Under the pieces are notes generated by a model that was not told where the DNA came from, ran no database searches, and saw only the letters and a program-made list of their open reading frames with translations. From NCBI RefSeq assembly GCF_002078605.1, contig NZ_MSJR01000002.1, positions 124,001 to 188,000 of the forward strand: DNA of 64,000 bases. The letters are read 5' to 3'. Positions 26,112 to 35,027 of this stretch are shown here, piece by piece. Made by a program: the position numbers and the translations under genes. Source of the stretch: Salegentibacter sediminis. GTDB taxonomy: Bacteria > Bacteroidota > Bacteroidia > Flavobacteriales > Flavobacteriaceae. Numbering within the stretch: the stretch's first letter is position 1; the number at the start of each line of letters is the position of its first letter.

Positions 26112-27277
26112 TAATTTACATACCTGGTGATTTCCAATCCATACCCAATCATTCCCACTCGTTTGGTTTGCTGCGAATTTGAAAGCAGCTTGAACTTATG
26201 AATTTCCAGGTCGTGAAGGATCTGCGCGCCTATTCCAAAATCCTTATTGTCCATATGAATTGGGGGAGCTTTTGTCTCGCCTTGTTTCTGAAGATCTTTC
26301 AGTTCAGAAAGCCTGTTTAAAAGGTTTAGGGACTGGCTGGCTGGATTGATAAAGACAATGGCCCCACGCCCTTCTTCGTTAATAGCCTGGAACATACTGT
26401 CCAGCTTTTTATCGGCATCATTAGTGAGAGTTCCCAGGATATCGTTGTTGATAAGGGTAGAATTAACACGCACCAAAACTTCTTCATTAGACTTCCAGCT
26501 CCCTTTTGTTAGAGCGATGTGCACTTGATTATTGGTGGTTTGCAGGTAAGCTCTTAGCCTGAATTTCCCAAAGCGGGTTTCCAGATCAAAATCCTCCTTC
26601 TTCTCGATAAGAGAATCGTGCTGCATCCTGTAGGCTATTAGGTCTTCAATGGAGACCACCTTAAGATCGAATCGCCGGGCAACTTCCATAAGCTGTGGTA
26701 GCCTGGCCATGGTACCATCTTCATTCATGATCTCTACGATCACACCGGCAGGTTCAAAACCTGCAAGGCGAGCAAAATCTATTGCGGCTTCAGTGTGTCC
26801 TGTTCTTCTTAAAACCCCGCCTTCCCGGGCTTTAAGTGGAAAAATATGCCCTGGCCGATTTAGGTCGGTAGCTTTGGTTGCCGGGTCGATCAGGGATTTT
26901 ACGGTTTTAGCCCTGTCTGCAGCTGAAATCCCTGTAGTTACTCCCTGTCCTTTAAGGTCTACCGAGATGGTAAAAGCGGTTTCAAGAGGGTCGGTGTTTT
27001 TACCAACCATCATTTCCAGCTTGAGATCGCGGCAGCGTTCTTCGGTTATTGGGGCACAAATTAGCCCGCGTCCATGAGTAGCCATAAAATTGATCATTTC
27101 TGGGGTCACCATTTCGGCGGCTGCCACAAAATCACCTTCATTTTCACGATCTATATCGTCTACAACGATAATGACTTTTCCTGCGCGAATATCATCAATG
27201 GCGTCTTTGATATCATGCAATTTAATATTGTGCTGGGTTGAAGTTTTCTGCGGCATTTTTGCGGTATTTGGCTGCAA
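26108..27277 (-). CDS. ribB: 3,4-dihydroxy-2-butanone-4-phosphate synthase with degenerate GTP cyclohydrolase II domain
   Basis: A 389-residue protein. Residues about 15-220 are a full RibB (DIDRENEGDFVAAAE, HGRGLICAPIT, RRTGHTEAAIDFARLAG), which makes the four-carbon unit of riboflavin from ribulose 5-phosphate. The rest has the fold markers of GTP cyclohydrolase II (EEGRGAI, NKDFGIGAQIL, IGYGLEI), but the zinc site of that enzyme (C-x5-8-C-x-C) is gone: the place reads NNDILGTLTNDADKKL with no cysteine. Only the RibB activity is expected. A separate RibA should be elsewhere in the genome. It is the last gene of the ftsK operon, 6 bases after lptF/G. Confidence 0.92.
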   Translation of the reverse strand: MQPNTAKMPQKTSTQHNIKLHDIKDAIDDIRAGKVIIVVDDIDRENEGDFVAAAEMVTPEMINFMATHGRGLICAPITEERCRDLKLEMMVGKNTDPLETAFTISVDLKGQGVTTGISAADRAKTVKSLIDPATKATDLNRPGHIFPLKAREGGVLRRTGHTEAAIDFARLAGFEPAGVIVEIMNEDGTMARLPQLMEVARRFDLKVVSIEDLIAYRMQHDSLIEKKEDFDLETRFGKFRLRAYLQTTNNQVHIALTKGSWKSNEEVLVRVNSTLINNDILGTLTNDADKKLDSMFQAINEEGRGAIVFINPASQSLNLLNRLSELKDLQKQGETKAPPIHMDNKDFGIGAQILHDLEIHKFKLLSNSQQTKRVGMIGYGLEITRYVNY

Positions 27278-27283
27278 AGATAT

Positions 27284-28732
27284 TTATTCTATTTCGGTTT
27301 TCCGGCGCAATAGGCCGGCTTTTTTAAGGCCTTTCTTAAAGGGGTCGATTAAATTATCGAAGGCAAAAAGTCCCTGGTCGGTGGTAGCCCTGTAGGTGAG
27401 GTAAATTCCAAGAGGTAACATGATAAGGGTGGAGAGCCAACTCGCCAGAAATGGACTCACACTCCCATCCTCTGCACTGTTTTTGGCAAAGATCCCGATA
27501 AAATGATAGGTAAGAAAAATAAGGATGGCAACTACCATAGGTAAACCCATACCTCCCTTACGAATTATGGCACCAAGAGGAGCACCCACAAAAAACAGCA
27601 CGATACAGGCAACAGCCAGTACATATTTTTCGTGCAGCGCGATTTCAAACTTGTTGAGTTGTTTTGTAGCCGTTCTGAATTCATTTTTCTTCAGGATAAG
27701 ATGAGACATAGAACCGTTTACATTTCCTAAAGCCAGGTTTACGATTTGTATTGCCTCATTATTATCATAATTTTCCAGGATAGAATTTTCTATCACTTTT
27801 ACAGTATCTGCCGGCTCAAGATTGGTGTTTATATTTCGCAGGCCTGTACGGTTAAACATATTCCTGGAGAATTCCTTAATATTGGTATTATAGCTGGTAG
27901 AAAAAGAATCTATACTTTGGTTTAATTCTGAAATCTTGAGCATGCCCTGGGTGTTGCTATAAGACTCGTCTTCCAGATCTACATTGTTAATGTCTGACAG
28001 GTCCAGGTTAATGGTGTATTCCTTAAAGTGACTCTTGGCAAAGGGCTTATTCCTTCGTTTGGAAAGATCTGAAGGTTGTATCTCATCGTAATAGTTCCCA
28101 TCCTTTAGGATTAGAGATAAAACATCAGAGTCTGTACTCCCTACAAGTTCTCCTTCTACAGCTTTGATCACGGTAAAATTCCCGCTTCTTGCAGTTTTTT
28201 GATGGATGATTACATCGTCGAGGTATTGATCGTTAGGCCCGCTTTTTTTATCGACTTTAATATTAATGGTCCCCACTTCATTAAAAACCCCTTCGGTTAT
28301 AGCCATCGCGGGTTTAAGCTGAGCAATGTTTTTGCGAAGGTTTATAGATTTAAATTCGGCGGCTGGAATAACGTTGTTAGCAAAGAAAAAGGCTGTTAGA
28401 CTCACCAAAAGGATAAAGAAAGTGAGGCTACGCATGGCTCTCTGCAGGGAAATGCCGGAAGATTTCATAGCCGCAAACTCATAGTTTTCGGCGAAATTCC
28501 CAAAGGTCATAATAGAGGTAAGCAGGATGGTAAGCGGTAAAACCAGGGGCACCAGTTTGGGAGAAAAATAGAGCAGGAATTTAAAAATCACCTCAGCGTC
28601 AAGGTCTTTACCAGCGAGTTCACCTATGTACAACCAAATGGTTTGGAGCACGAAGATGAACATAAGGATGATAAAAACTGTAAAAAATGTTTTGAGGTAG
28701 CTGATTAATATGTACCTGTCTAATATTTTCAA
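27284..28732 (-). CDS. LptF/LptG-family LPS export permease
   Basis: A 482-residue protein of the YjgP/YjgQ family. Six transmembrane segments appear as three N-terminal (about 10-120) and three C-terminal (about 375-455), with a large periplasmic domain of about 250 residues between them. The start MKILDRYILISYLKTFF is typical. The family forms the inner-membrane permease that lifts lipopolysaccharide to the periplasmic bridge. The start overlaps the end region of lolA with 1 base between, which supports a single operon for envelope transport. Confidence 0.9.
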   Translation of the reverse strand: MKILDRYILISYLKTFFTVFIILMFIFVLQTIWLYIGELAGKDLDAEVIFKFLLYFSPKLVPLVLPLTILLTSIMTFGNFAENYEFAAMKSSGISLQRAMRSLTFFILLVSLTAFFFANNVIPAAEFKSINLRKNIAQLKPAMAITEGVFNEVGTINIKVDKKSGPNDQYLDDVIIHQKTARSGNFTVIKAVEGELVGSTDSDVLSLILKDGNYYDEIQPSDLSKRRNKPFAKSHFKEYTINLDLSDINNVDLEDESYSNTQGMLKISELNQSIDSFSTSYNTNIKEFSRNMFNRTGLRNINTNLEPADTVKVIENSILENYDNNEAIQIVNLALGNVNGSMSHLILKKNEFRTATKQLNKFEIALHEKYVLAVACIVLFFVGAPLGAIIRKGGMGLPMVVAILIFLTYHFIGIFAKNSAEDGSVSPFLASWLSTLIMLPLGIYLTYRATTDQGLFAFDNLIDPFKKGLKKAGLLRRKTEIE

Positions 28733-28733
28733 T

Positions 28734-29375
28734 TTAGTCGAGTCTGTTTATATAGTAAGAATCGTAGCGAGCTTCGTCAAAGGTAAACAGGTTTTGTGAA
28801 AGCGGCTGATTGGTTTTAAAACTTTTTACCGTAATGGTTATTTTGGTATCGTTATCCTGAGTTTGAATGAGGTTGTAGATGTGTTTAGTCTGGCTGTCTA
28901 TTCCCAGCAGGATATTTTTTACTTCGGCATTGCTGTCTTTTGGAGTAAGCTTGATATACTGAATTTGTCTCCCTTTTACGTTTTTGGCGATATCCCATTC
29001 GTAATTATACCCTTCTTCATAGAAACTGAACATCTTTGAAGGAGTAATGTTATTCTCGTTCTCTTCTACATAGGTAGAGATGTTTATCTCTTCGTCTTCC
29101 GGAATTATGGTATAGATTTTTTCTCCATCGAACATCTGGGTGGTACCCATAAGATTAAGAAGATATTTCTCTCCTTTAATGCTCACATCCCCACGAGTTT
29201 CCTGGTTTACATTCTCTGCGGTGTTTTCTAAAGAATATTTAAAGTCTATTACCATATTATCGTAAGCTTTCACTTTTGAGGAAACCTCATTTAAAAGCTT
29301 TTCGGCTTTTTGTGAATTCTGGGCACTAAGATTAATGCTAACCAGGGCTGCAATAATAAATACTAATTTTTTCAT
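28734..29375 (-). CDS. LolA-like outer-membrane lipoprotein carrier
   Basis: 213 residues from the ATG at 29375, which begins a standard signal peptide (MKKLVFIIAALVSINLSAQ) and leaves 7 bases after the ftsK stop; an upstream ATG at 29402 would overlap ftsK. The mature protein has the LolA pattern KYLLNLMGTTQMFDGEKIYT and a C-terminal FTFDEARY. It carries lipoproteins across the periplasm, or forms part of the Bacteroidota LolA family with a related role. It sits between ftsK and lptF/G. Confidence 0.87.
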   Translation of the reverse strand: MKKLVFIIAALVSINLSAQNSQKAEKLLNEVSSKVKAYDNMVIDFKYSLENTAENVNQETRGDVSIKGEKYLLNLMGTTQMFDGEKIYTIIPEDEEINISTYVEENENNITPSKMFSFYEEGYNYEWDIAKNVKGRQIQYIKLTPKDSNAEVKNILLGIDSQTKHIYNLIQTQDNDTKITITVKSFKTNQPLSQNLFTFDEARYDSYYINRLD

Positions 29376-29382
29376 TACTTTT

Positions 29383-31755
29383 TTAGGTGTTTGGTTCTTC
29401 ATTTAATAATTGATCTAATGCAACGAGATCTGTAATCAAAACCTGGCGGGCTTTACTGCCTTCAAACGGGCCAACTATTCCTGCGGCTTCCAGCTGATCT
29501 ATAATCCGGCCGGCACGGTTGTAGCCAAGTTTTAATTTACGTTGCAATAATGAAGCCGAGCCTTGTTGTGCTGTGACAATCACTTCTGCGGCTTCCCGAA
29601 AGAGTTTATCTCTCTCGCTCACATCTATATCAACTCCTGTGCCACTATCTTCCCCTTCGTATGCCGGAAGTTGATGGGCATCGGGATAGGCTTTTTGAGA
29701 GCCAATAAATTCTGTAATCTTATCCACTTCGGGAGTGTCTACAAAAGCACATTGTAACCTTTTTAATTCGTTACCCTGGGTGAAAAGCATATCTCCCCGG
29801 CCAATTAACTGATCGGCGCCCTGGCCGTCCAAAATGGTCCTGGAATCTATTTTAGAAGTAACCCTAAAGGCAATCCTCGCAGGGAAGTTGGCTTTTATAA
29901 TTCCCGTAATTACATTTACCGAGGGCCGTTGGGTTGCAATTATTAAATGGATTCCGATAGCCCGGGCTAACTGCGCCAGCCTGGCAATAGGTGCTTCCAC
30001 TTCTTTTCCGGCGGTCATTATCAGGTCGGCAAATTCGTCTACCACCAATACGATATAAGGCAGGAATTTATGCCCGTTTTCAGGGTTGAGCTTGCGGGCT
30101 TTGAATTTAATATTATATTCCTTGATGTTACGTACCATGGCATCCTTTAGCAGTTCGTACCTGTTGTCCATCTCGATACACATGGAATTAAGGGTATTTA
30201 TTACCTTGGTATTATCGGTTATAATAGCATCTTCAGTGTCGGGTAATTTTGCCAGGTAATGACGCTCTATCTTATTGAAAAGGGTGAGTTCAACCTTTTT
30301 CGGGTCTACCAGTACGAACTTCACTTCTGCAGGATGTTTGGAATAAAGGAGGGAGGTAAGAATCGCATTCAAGCCCACTGATTTTCCCTGCCCTGTGGCC
30401 CCGGCCATAAGCAGGTGAGGCATTTTTGCCAGGTCTACTACAAAGGTTTCATTGGAAATAGTTTTTCCGAGGGCCATAGGAAGTTCCATCTCGGCATTCC
30501 TGAATTTTGAGGAGGCGATCACCGAGCGCATGGAAACTATAGAGGCATTTTTATTCGGAACCTCGATCCCGATGGTTCCTTTCCCCGGGATGGGGGCAAT
30601 AATTCTTATTCCCAGCGCCGAAAGTGAAAGCGCAATATCATCTTCCAAGTTTTTGATCTTGGAGATCCTGATACCAGCCTCGGGTACGATCTCGTAAAGA
30701 GTAACCGTGGGCCCCACCGTCGCTTTTATTTGCGCGATCTCTATTTTGTAATTTTTAAGGGTATCAACAATCCGGTTCTTGTTTTCCTCGAGTTCTTCCT
30801 GGTCTACGGTAATAGTGCCTCCGTAATCTTTTAATAATTCCAGGGTAGGGAAGGTGTAGTTGCTAAGTTCCAGGGTGGGGTCAAATTCCCCGAAATCTTC
30901 CACCAGTTTTCTGCTTTGCTTATCCTCTTCCACTTCTTCCTCTGGCGGTGTTTCCACTTCCATAGCCACTTCATCGTGAGCTACAGGTTTTTTCTCTTCT
31001 GAAACTTTGTTTTCTTTATTCTTCTCTTCTGAAGGAGTCGGGTCCAGATTTACTTCAGAAGTTTTTGGTTCTGGTTTTTTTATGGTTTCTTCTTTCCAGC
31101 TTAACTCCTCATCGGTTTCGGAGGCTGCAGGCTTATCTGAATTAAATTCATTTTGAAAGTTCTTATGTTTTCGACTTATAAACCCGCCTACCATTTCAGG
31201 AGTGATCCTGAGTCTTAAACTTAAATACGCGATAAGCAAGAACAGCATTAGCAGTGCTGTGCCGAAAAAACCAAGGTAATCCTGAAGGAAATCGTTGGTT
31301 TCAAAACCAACCCTTCCGCCTAAAAGCGCATTGCTTTCAGCAAAAAAACCAAAAAATACCGAAATCCAAATCATCACCAGAATTCCCCAGAACCAATAGA
31401 TCCCAAGTCGCAGGGACTTCAGATTAAAAAACAGGGAGATCCCACTTATGCCTATTAAGCCCGCAAATACGAACGCAGCCAGGCCAAATCCTTTGTATAT
31501 GAAAAAATCACTCACCAAAGCCCCAAATTTACTTAGCCAGTTTCTGGCTTCTATTTCTCTGTTTCCAAATTCAGAGAGGGTGCTTTGGTCCGCGTGCCAG
31601 TTGAATAAGAATGAGGTGAAAGCTATGATTAGGGCAATGCCAAATAACATTAAAAAACTCCCTAAAACCACTTTCTGCTGCCTGTTTAATTTGAGCGAGA
31701 CCTTATTGTTTTTCCTGGTGGTGGTTTTTTTGTTTTTAGTTTTTTTTCTGGCCAT
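29383..31755 (-). CDS. ftsK: DNA translocase FtsK
   Basis: 790 residues from the ATG at 31755 (MARKKTKNKK). The ORF has an earlier in-frame ATG at 31788, but a perfect -7 box lies between (31778-31785), so translation must start at 31755. Four transmembrane segments occupy about residues 25-185, an acidic linker rich in E and K follows to about 290, then the motor with Walker A GATGQGKSVG and Walker B VVDEFADL, and the C-terminal gamma winged helix (ASLLQRKLKLGYNRAGRI) that reads KOPS. It pumps chromosome termini through the septum. It heads the operon ftsK-lolA-lptF/G-ribB. Confidence 0.97.
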   Translation of the reverse strand: MARKKTKNKKTTTRKNNKVSLKLNRQQKVVLGSFLMLFGIALIIAFTSFLFNWHADQSTLSEFGNREIEARNWLSKFGALVSDFFIYKGFGLAAFVFAGLIGISGISLFFNLKSLRLGIYWFWGILVMIWISVFFGFFAESNALLGGRVGFETNDFLQDYLGFFGTALLMLFLLIAYLSLRLRITPEMVGGFISRKHKNFQNEFNSDKPAASETDEELSWKEETIKKPEPKTSEVNLDPTPSEEKNKENKVSEEKKPVAHDEVAMEVETPPEEEVEEDKQSRKLVEDFGEFDPTLELSNYTFPTLELLKDYGGTITVDQEELEENKNRIVDTLKNYKIEIAQIKATVGPTVTLYEIVPEAGIRISKIKNLEDDIALSLSALGIRIIAPIPGKGTIGIEVPNKNASIVSMRSVIASSKFRNAEMELPMALGKTISNETFVVDLAKMPHLLMAGATGQGKSVGLNAILTSLLYSKHPAEVKFVLVDPKKVELTLFNKIERHYLAKLPDTEDAIITDNTKVINTLNSMCIEMDNRYELLKDAMVRNIKEYNIKFKARKLNPENGHKFLPYIVLVVDEFADLIMTAGKEVEAPIARLAQLARAIGIHLIIATQRPSVNVITGIIKANFPARIAFRVTSKIDSRTILDGQGADQLIGRGDMLFTQGNELKRLQCAFVDTPEVDKITEFIGSQKAYPDAHQLPAYEGEDSGTGVDIDVSERDKLFREAAEVIVTAQQGSASLLQRKLKLGYNRAGRIIDQLEAAGIVGPFEGSKARQVLITDLVALDQLLNEEPNT

Positions 31756-31777
31756 ATAAGCTTTGAGAGATTTTGGG

Positions 31778-31785
31778 CAAAAATA
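31778..31785 (-). promoter_or_regulatory. -7 box of the ftsK operon (TATTTTTG on minus strand)
   Basis: The complement is TATTTTTG, an exact match to TAnnTTTG. It predicts transcription from about 31771, 16 bases before the ATG at 31755, and so fixes the ftsK start. Confidence 0.55.
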
Positions 31786-31979
31786 CAAATTAGATCATCT
31801 AATGTAAGCAAAAGCTATTTTGTATTTAAAATTAACATTTTCGGTAGATCAATAACTCAAAAATTGAGGAAATATGACACCGGTCAACTATTTCTTTTCC
31901 TGTTTTCACCTTTAACAACCCATAAACCCTTAACTTTAAGAGACGAATTTTCTTCTTTTTCTTTCTAAAAAATACCGGT

Positions 31980-32786
31980 ATGAGAACTATTATTGTCGCA
32001 TTGGATTTTTCTCATGAATCTGAGAACGCCCTTAATTATGCCGCCGAATTTGCTAAAAATTCAGGGGCACGTTTGGTTTTGTTTAATTCTTTCAGCATTC
32101 CTATTCATGTGGCCAACTCAATAATGCCAGCCGAGACTTTAAAGCATCTGGAACAGGAAAATATTGAACAGTTGGATAGGAAGGCTCAGGAAATAGGGGA
32201 AAAATTTGATTTGGAGGTAGGGTATGAGTCGGGACTACTTATGGATGTGAGCAGGGCCCTGGAAAAAATCTACAAAAAGTATGAGGCCGATCTTATCGTA
32301 ATGGGAATGGGGGCCCAATCTATCGCTCAGGATCTCTTTGGAAATACCACTACCGAGGCAATTATGAAACTGAGCTATCCGGTTTTAGCTGTTCCGGCAA
32401 AAAGCAGTTTTTCGGGTATACATAAGATCCTCTTTGCCATTGATAGATTCAGGGAGGATGAACAACTTATTTCAGAAAAAATAAAGGAATTGGCCAGGGT
32501 TTTTGAGGCCGGAGTAGAGGTGTTACATGTAAAAGCAGATAATAGAAAGAGGGTGTCGAAGGAGTTATTGGAAAATGCCCTTGCAGAGCTTAACTACAAT
32601 TACATGGAAATAGAATCGGAAGAAATAATTGGGGAGATCGAAAAGGAGATTAAAAAATTACCTGCAGATATCCTGGTAATGATCCCACATAAATACAGTT
32701 TCTGGGAGTCTCTTATCCATCGCAGCAAAACCCGAATGATGGCCTCCAGGGCTGCTGTTCCGGTGCTCTCTCTGCCTTTTTCCTGA
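31980..32786 (+). CDS. tandem universal stress protein
   Basis: A 268-residue protein with two USP domains (about 1-140 and 148-268). The first has the ATP-binding signature MGMGAQSIAQDLFGNTTT; in the second the same place (MIPHKYSFWESLIHRSKTR) keeps only part of it, so only the first half may bind ATP. Its orientation is opposite to the genes on either side (dgkA and ftsK), suggesting an insertion into an otherwise minus-strand block. TAACTTTA at 31931-31938 is a possible -7 box. Confidence 0.88.
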   Translation: MRTIIVALDFSHESENALNYAAEFAKNSGARLVLFNSFSIPIHVANSIMPAETLKHLEQENIEQLDRKAQEIGEKFDLEVGYESGLLMDVSRALEKIYKKYEADLIVMGMGAQSIAQDLFGNTTTEAIMKLSYPVLAVPAKSSFSGIHKILFAIDRFREDEQLISEKIKELARVFEAGVEVLHVKADNRKRVSKELLENALAELNYNYMEIESEEIIGEIEKEIKKLPADILVMIPHKYSFWESLIHRSKTRMMASRAAVPVLSLPFS

Positions 32787-32787
32787 T

Positions 32788-33150
32788 TTAAAAGAGGTAG
32801 GGGATATAGATAAATCCACCGATGATTACGGCGATAAGGGCTGCAAAGAAGACTCCGCCGGCTGCCACATCCTTGATATGGCCAATTTTGCTGTGAAAAT
32901 CAGGATGGACAAAATCTGCCAGGGCTTCAATAGCAGAGTTTAGCCCCTCAGCAGCCATCACCAGCCCGATGGCTGTAAACTGGAACAGCCATTCGGTTTT
33001 AGTGATGTCAAAATAGATTCCTGTGATCGTTATAATGATGGCTATCCCAAACTGAACCTGAATACTGGGTTCATGCCGCAGCAACAGCCAGGCTCCTTTT
33101 ATGGCATATCCACCACCTCGTATGCGTTTTCCGAGGAAAGAATCCCGCAT
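32788..33150 (-). CDS. dgkA: undecaprenol/diacylglycerol kinase
   Basis: A 120-residue inner-membrane protein with three transmembrane segments and the family signature AAEGLNSAIEALADFV, followed by IGHIKDVAAGGVF. Family members phosphorylate diacylglycerol or undecaprenol; in Bacteroidota the lipid is not established here. The ATG shares its A with the last base of the tpx stop codon, so translation is coupled. Confidence 0.9.
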   Translation of the reverse strand: MRDSFLGKRIRGGGYAIKGAWLLLRHEPSIQVQFGIAIIITITGIYFDITKTEWLFQFTAIGLVMAAEGLNSAIEALADFVHPDFHSKIGHIKDVAAGGVFFAALIAVIIGGFIYIPYLF

Positions 33151-33650
33151 TATAACAGGTTTTTAAGTGCCGCCAGGTAGTCTGGCTCTTCGGCGATTTC
33201 CGGTACCTGCTGGCTGTGGATTACTTTTCCGTTTTCATCTAAAACAATAACAACCCGCGAAAGCAATCCTTCCATAGGGCCGTCAATCATTTCCAAGCCG
33301 TAATCTTTTCCAAAATTCCGCTCTCTGAAATCTGAAAGATTTACCACATTTTTCAAGCCCTCATCATTTACAAATCTTTTTTGAGCAAAAGGCAGATCCC
33401 TCGAAATGCATAGCACCACGGTATTGTCAAGTTCAGTAGCTTTCTGGTTGAAATTCCTCACTGAAGTAGCACAAACCCCTGTATCTATACTGGGGAAAAT
33501 ATTCATAATTACTCTTTTACCCTTAAAATCCTCAAGGGTTGCAGTTGATAAATCGTTTTTTACTAATTGAAAATGCGGGGCTTTTTCCCCTTTTTCTGGA
33601 AGACTTCCATAGGTACTAACAGGCTCTCCTTTTAAAGTTATCTGAGACAT
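33150..33650 (-). CDS. tpx: thiol peroxidase Tpx lacking the usual resolving cysteine
   Basis: A 166-residue peroxiredoxin. The peroxidatic cysteine is C60 in FPSIDTGVCATSV. A second cysteine is C81 in VVLCISRDLPFAQ. In E. coli Tpx the resolving cysteine C95 lies in RFCGAEGL; here that position is valine (KRFVNDEGL), and no other cysteine exists. The enzyme may therefore work as a one-cysteine peroxidase or use C81 or an external thiol. It is cotranscribed with dgkA. Confidence 0.92.
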   Translation of the reverse strand: MSQITLKGEPVSTYGSLPEKGEKAPHFQLVKNDLSTATLEDFKGKRVIMNIFPSIDTGVCATSVRNFNQKATELDNTVVLCISRDLPFAQKRFVNDEGLKNVVNLSDFRERNFGKDYGLEMIDGPMEGLLSRVVIVLDENGKVIHSQQVPEIAEEPDYLAALKNLL

Positions 33651-33725
33651 ATCATATTTTATTGGTTAAGGAGGATAAATTTAGGATTTATGTGACAGGC
33701 TTTTACTAAAATTATCATAAAAACA

Positions 33726-33756
33726 AACAGGCCGCTTCTTTGGAAAGCGGCCTGTT
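33726..33756 (-). terminator. terminator of the peroxiredoxin-thioredoxin operon
   Basis: AACAGGCCGCTT and AAGCGGCCTGTT form a perfect 12-base stem with a 7-base loop, followed on the minus strand by TTGTTTTTA. It lies 22 bases after the last stop (33779). Confidence 0.88.
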
Positions 33757-33778
33757 CTTAAGGGTTTTTGAAGAATGT

Positions 33779-34027
33779 TTATTGGTCTATAGACCCAATT
33801 ACCTTCTTCATAAATCCGTTGGCGGCATCTTTTTCATCAGCGCCGTCATCAATCATTTTCTGCACTTCTACAGCTCCACAAAGGTTGGAAACCAATTCCC
33901 CAATCACGTCCATCTCATCATCTTTAACAGAGCGGTGCTCGGTGTAGTTTTCCAGGACCTCTATGGCATTTTCAAGCTTTTCCAGCTCGTTATTGCGTTG
34001 TAGGTGCCTAATTATTGGTAACTTCAT
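33779..34027 (-). CDS. small protein of unknown function in redox operon
   Basis: An 82-residue, mostly helical acidic protein without signal or membrane segment (MKLPIIRHLQRNNELEKLE at the N-terminus; one cysteine in SNLCGAVEV). It overlaps the end of the thioredoxin gene by 20 bases and is the last gene before a strong terminator, so it is very likely translated. I believe it belongs to a small flavobacterial family of unknown function that accompanies thioredoxins, but I cannot name it with certainty. Confidence 0.7.
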   Translation of the reverse strand: MKLPIIRHLQRNNELEKLENAIEVLENYTEHRSVKDDEMDVIGELVSNLCGAVEVQKMIDDGADEKDAANGFMKKVIGSIDQ

Positions 34028-34322
34028 TTACTAAGTCTTTTAGGGGCTCGAATTTATTGGTCTGAACCTGGTTTTTAAAACTTCCGTTTTTAAAAGTCGC
34101 GAAAGTTGGCAGGTTATCCACCTTAGCCAGTTTTCTTGACTCCGGAAATTTTTCGGCATCTACCATTAAGAACGTGGCGTTCTCATTTTCTGAAGCCAGT
34201 TTCTTGAACTTAGGCTTCATCAAGCGGCAGTTACCACACCATCCGGCCATATATTGAACAACAACAGTATCGTTATTCTCAACAATCTCGCCCAGGTTAT
34301 CCTGATCTAATTCTTTTACCAT
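34008..34322 (-). CDS. thioredoxin-family protein (CGNC active site)
   Basis: A 104-residue thioredoxin fold. The active site is WCGNC (C29 and C32) in place of the usual WCGPC, and the cis-proline is in NLPTFATF. It lies 18 bases after the peroxiredoxin gene, so its likely job is to reduce that enzyme. The loss of proline between the cysteines would raise or lower its redox potential compared with Trx1. Confidence 0.9.
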   Translation of the reverse strand: MVKELDQDNLGEIVENNDTVVVQYMAGWCGNCRLMKPKFKKLASENENATFLMVDAEKFPESRKLAKVDNLPTFATFKNGSFKNQVQTNKFEPLKDLVNEVTNN

Positions 34323-34340
34323 AACAGTGTTTGAGTTTTT

Positions 34341-34979
34341 TTAGTTTAAGCTTAGGTAAGAGGCAACTCCATCGCGGTTAGCGTTCATCGCTTCTTTCCC
34401 TTCCTCCCAGTTAGCCGGGCAAACCTCACCTTTTTCCTGTACGTGAGTATAGGCATCGATCAATCTTAGGAATTCAGCAACATTTCTACCAAGTGGCATA
34501 TCGTTTACACCTTCGTGGAAGATCTTTCCTTCCTCGTCGATAAGGTATGTAGCACGGTAAGTTACGTTGTCTCCTTCTAAAGTAAGATCTCCGGTTTCCT
34601 CATCATAAGACTCTCCGGTGATATCCAAGATACCAAGACGTGAGCTTAGGTTACGGTTTGTATCGGCAAGAATTGGGTAAGTTACGCCTTCAATACCACC
34701 ATTGTCTTTTGGAGTATTTAACCAGGCGAAGTGTACTTCAGGAGTATCACAAGAAGCACCAATTACCATAACATTTCTCTTTTCAAATTCTTCTAAAGCC
34801 TGTTGAAATGCATGTAGTTCGGTGGGGCAAACAAAGGTGAAATCTTTTGGGTACCAGAAAAGCAATACTTTTTTATTGTTTTTCTGAGCTTCTTCAAGAA
34901 CATTGATCTTGAAAGTGTCTCCCATTTCATTCATTGCATCTACGCTAAGGTTTGGAAATTTTTTTCCTACTAATGACAT
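34341..34979 (-). CDS. 2-Cys peroxiredoxin (AhpC/Prx1 type)
   Basis: A 212-residue peroxidase. The peroxidatic cysteine is in DFTFVCPTEL (about residue 51) and the resolving cysteine in GEVCPANW (about residue 187), the typical 2-Cys arrangement. It reduces hydrogen peroxide or alkyl hydroperoxides and needs a thioredoxin-like donor, supplied by the next gene. A -7 box lies on the minus strand at 35028-35035. A separate AhpF is not present here. Confidence 0.94.
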   Translation of the reverse strand: MSLVGKKFPNLSVDAMNEMGDTFKINVLEEAQKNNKKVLLFWYPKDFTFVCPTELHAFQQALEEFEKRNVMVIGASCDTPEVHFAWLNTPKDNGGIEGVTYPILADTNRNLSSRLGILDITGESYDEETGDLTLEGDNVTYRATYLIDEEGKIFHEGVNDMPLGRNVAEFLRLIDAYTHVQEKGEVCPANWEEGKEAMNANRDGVASYLSLN

Positions 34980-35027
34980 ATTGTTCTAATTTTTAAAATT
35001 TGATTTATTGGTTTTTATTTCTGCGTG

